NCBI GenBank assembly: GCA_028551475.1
Contig: CM052355.1
Span: 1,116,001 to 1,180,000 of the forward strand
Length of the DNA: 64,000 bases
Source of the DNA: Casuarina equisetifolia
Taxonomy: Eukaryota > Streptophyta > Magnoliopsida > Fagales > Casuarinaceae
Reading direction: 5' to 3'
Each line of letters starts with the position of its first letter. The stretch's first letter is position 1. The translations under genes and the position numbers were made by a program. Below the pieces are notes generated by a model that saw only the letters and a program-made list of their open reading frames with translations, did not search any database and was not told the origin of the DNA. Shown here in pieces: positions 63,719 to 64,000 of the stretch.

Positions 63719-64000
63719 GGTAACTCGTCACAAGGTTTTGCTTTGTAATTGAGAGTAGCCGTTACCTCTCTAAAAGCAACATTCGCACTCCGGGGTGCTC
63801 AATACATGTATTACGCGATTTCATGGGCCACAGTTGGTGGCCGTTGATGTTCTAGTGAATTAACTAGCCGTTGCCGGGTTGTGGGCCCTAGCTGCGTATG
63901 GATTCGCTCCAATGGCATTCATGCGGGCCCGCCCCAATACGATGCTAACGCTTCGGCCCAAACAGGCTTCCCAAACAACATGTGTACAAGGTTATTGAGT
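63719..64000. other. GC-richer flank right of the 10 kb element
   Basis: Composition changes abruptly from strongly AT-rich to about even, with strings such as gcgggcccgcccc. No reading frame or RNA gene recognised before the window ends. Confidence 0.4.

Noticed and set aside
1..64000. CRISPR arrays, bacterial operons, riboswitches and tRNA or rRNA genes
   Set aside because: The sequence is plant nuclear DNA; no spaced short repeats of the CRISPR kind and no structure I could defend as a tRNA or rRNA were seen, though a tRNA scan program would be needed to exclude tRNAs.

Overview
This is a 64 kb piece of nuclear DNA from a flowering plant. The genes have many short introns with GT-AG borders (two have GC-AG borders), sit in AT-rich intergenic DNA, and match plant-only or plant-type families: ELF4, plant PLC with an EF-like, X, Y and C2 layout, an ARF, a CPRD49-type GDSL esterase and an ABC1 kinase. 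I cannot name the species.

Layout. About 0.3-5.7 kb is an inverted-repeat-bounded element that carries a broken, intron-containing copy of a NOC1/CEBPZ-type ribosome-biogenesis gene, so it looks like a Pack-type (gene-capturing) transposon. From 8 to 17.3 kb lies a graveyard of gene fragments. It holds the 5' part of an auxin response factor gene with nonsense mutations and a duplicated 5' flank, an internal ARF fragment on the opposite strand, a 1.2 kb inverted-repeat element and short tandem duplications.

From 17.9 to 50.0 kb is the gene-rich part: two tandem phosphoinositide-specific phospholipase C genes (minus strand; the second has a one-base frameshift before its C2 domain), a membrane-anchored secretory-pathway cyclophilin (plus), then on the minus strand an ELF4 clock gene, the GINS subunit PSF3, a CPRD49-type GDSL esterase and an ADCK1-type ABC1 kinase. 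I rebuilt exon structures for all seven; six give an uninterrupted frame and the second PLC does not.

From 50.1 to 63.7 kb the DNA is very AT-rich and has no intact gene. Its right 10 kb (53.6-63.7 kb) is bounded by 450 bp inverted repeats and contains an 11-copy, about 207 bp tandem array and a decayed Ulp1-like protease domain whose active-site Cys has become Tyr; this is most likely an old Mutator-like element. Composition changes abruptly at 63,719.

The intact genes are not a pathway. They cover lipid signalling (PLC), secretory protein folding (cyclophilin), the circadian evening complex (ELF4), DNA replication (PSF3), ester hydrolysis (GDSL) and organelle kinase function (ABC1K). The best regulatory signal is the ELF4 upstream region, which has an exact evening element, two shorter relatives and an exact FHY3/FAR1-type CACGCGC site within 300 bp of the start codon. 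All exon borders are my own reading of splice signals and family conservation, without transcript data.
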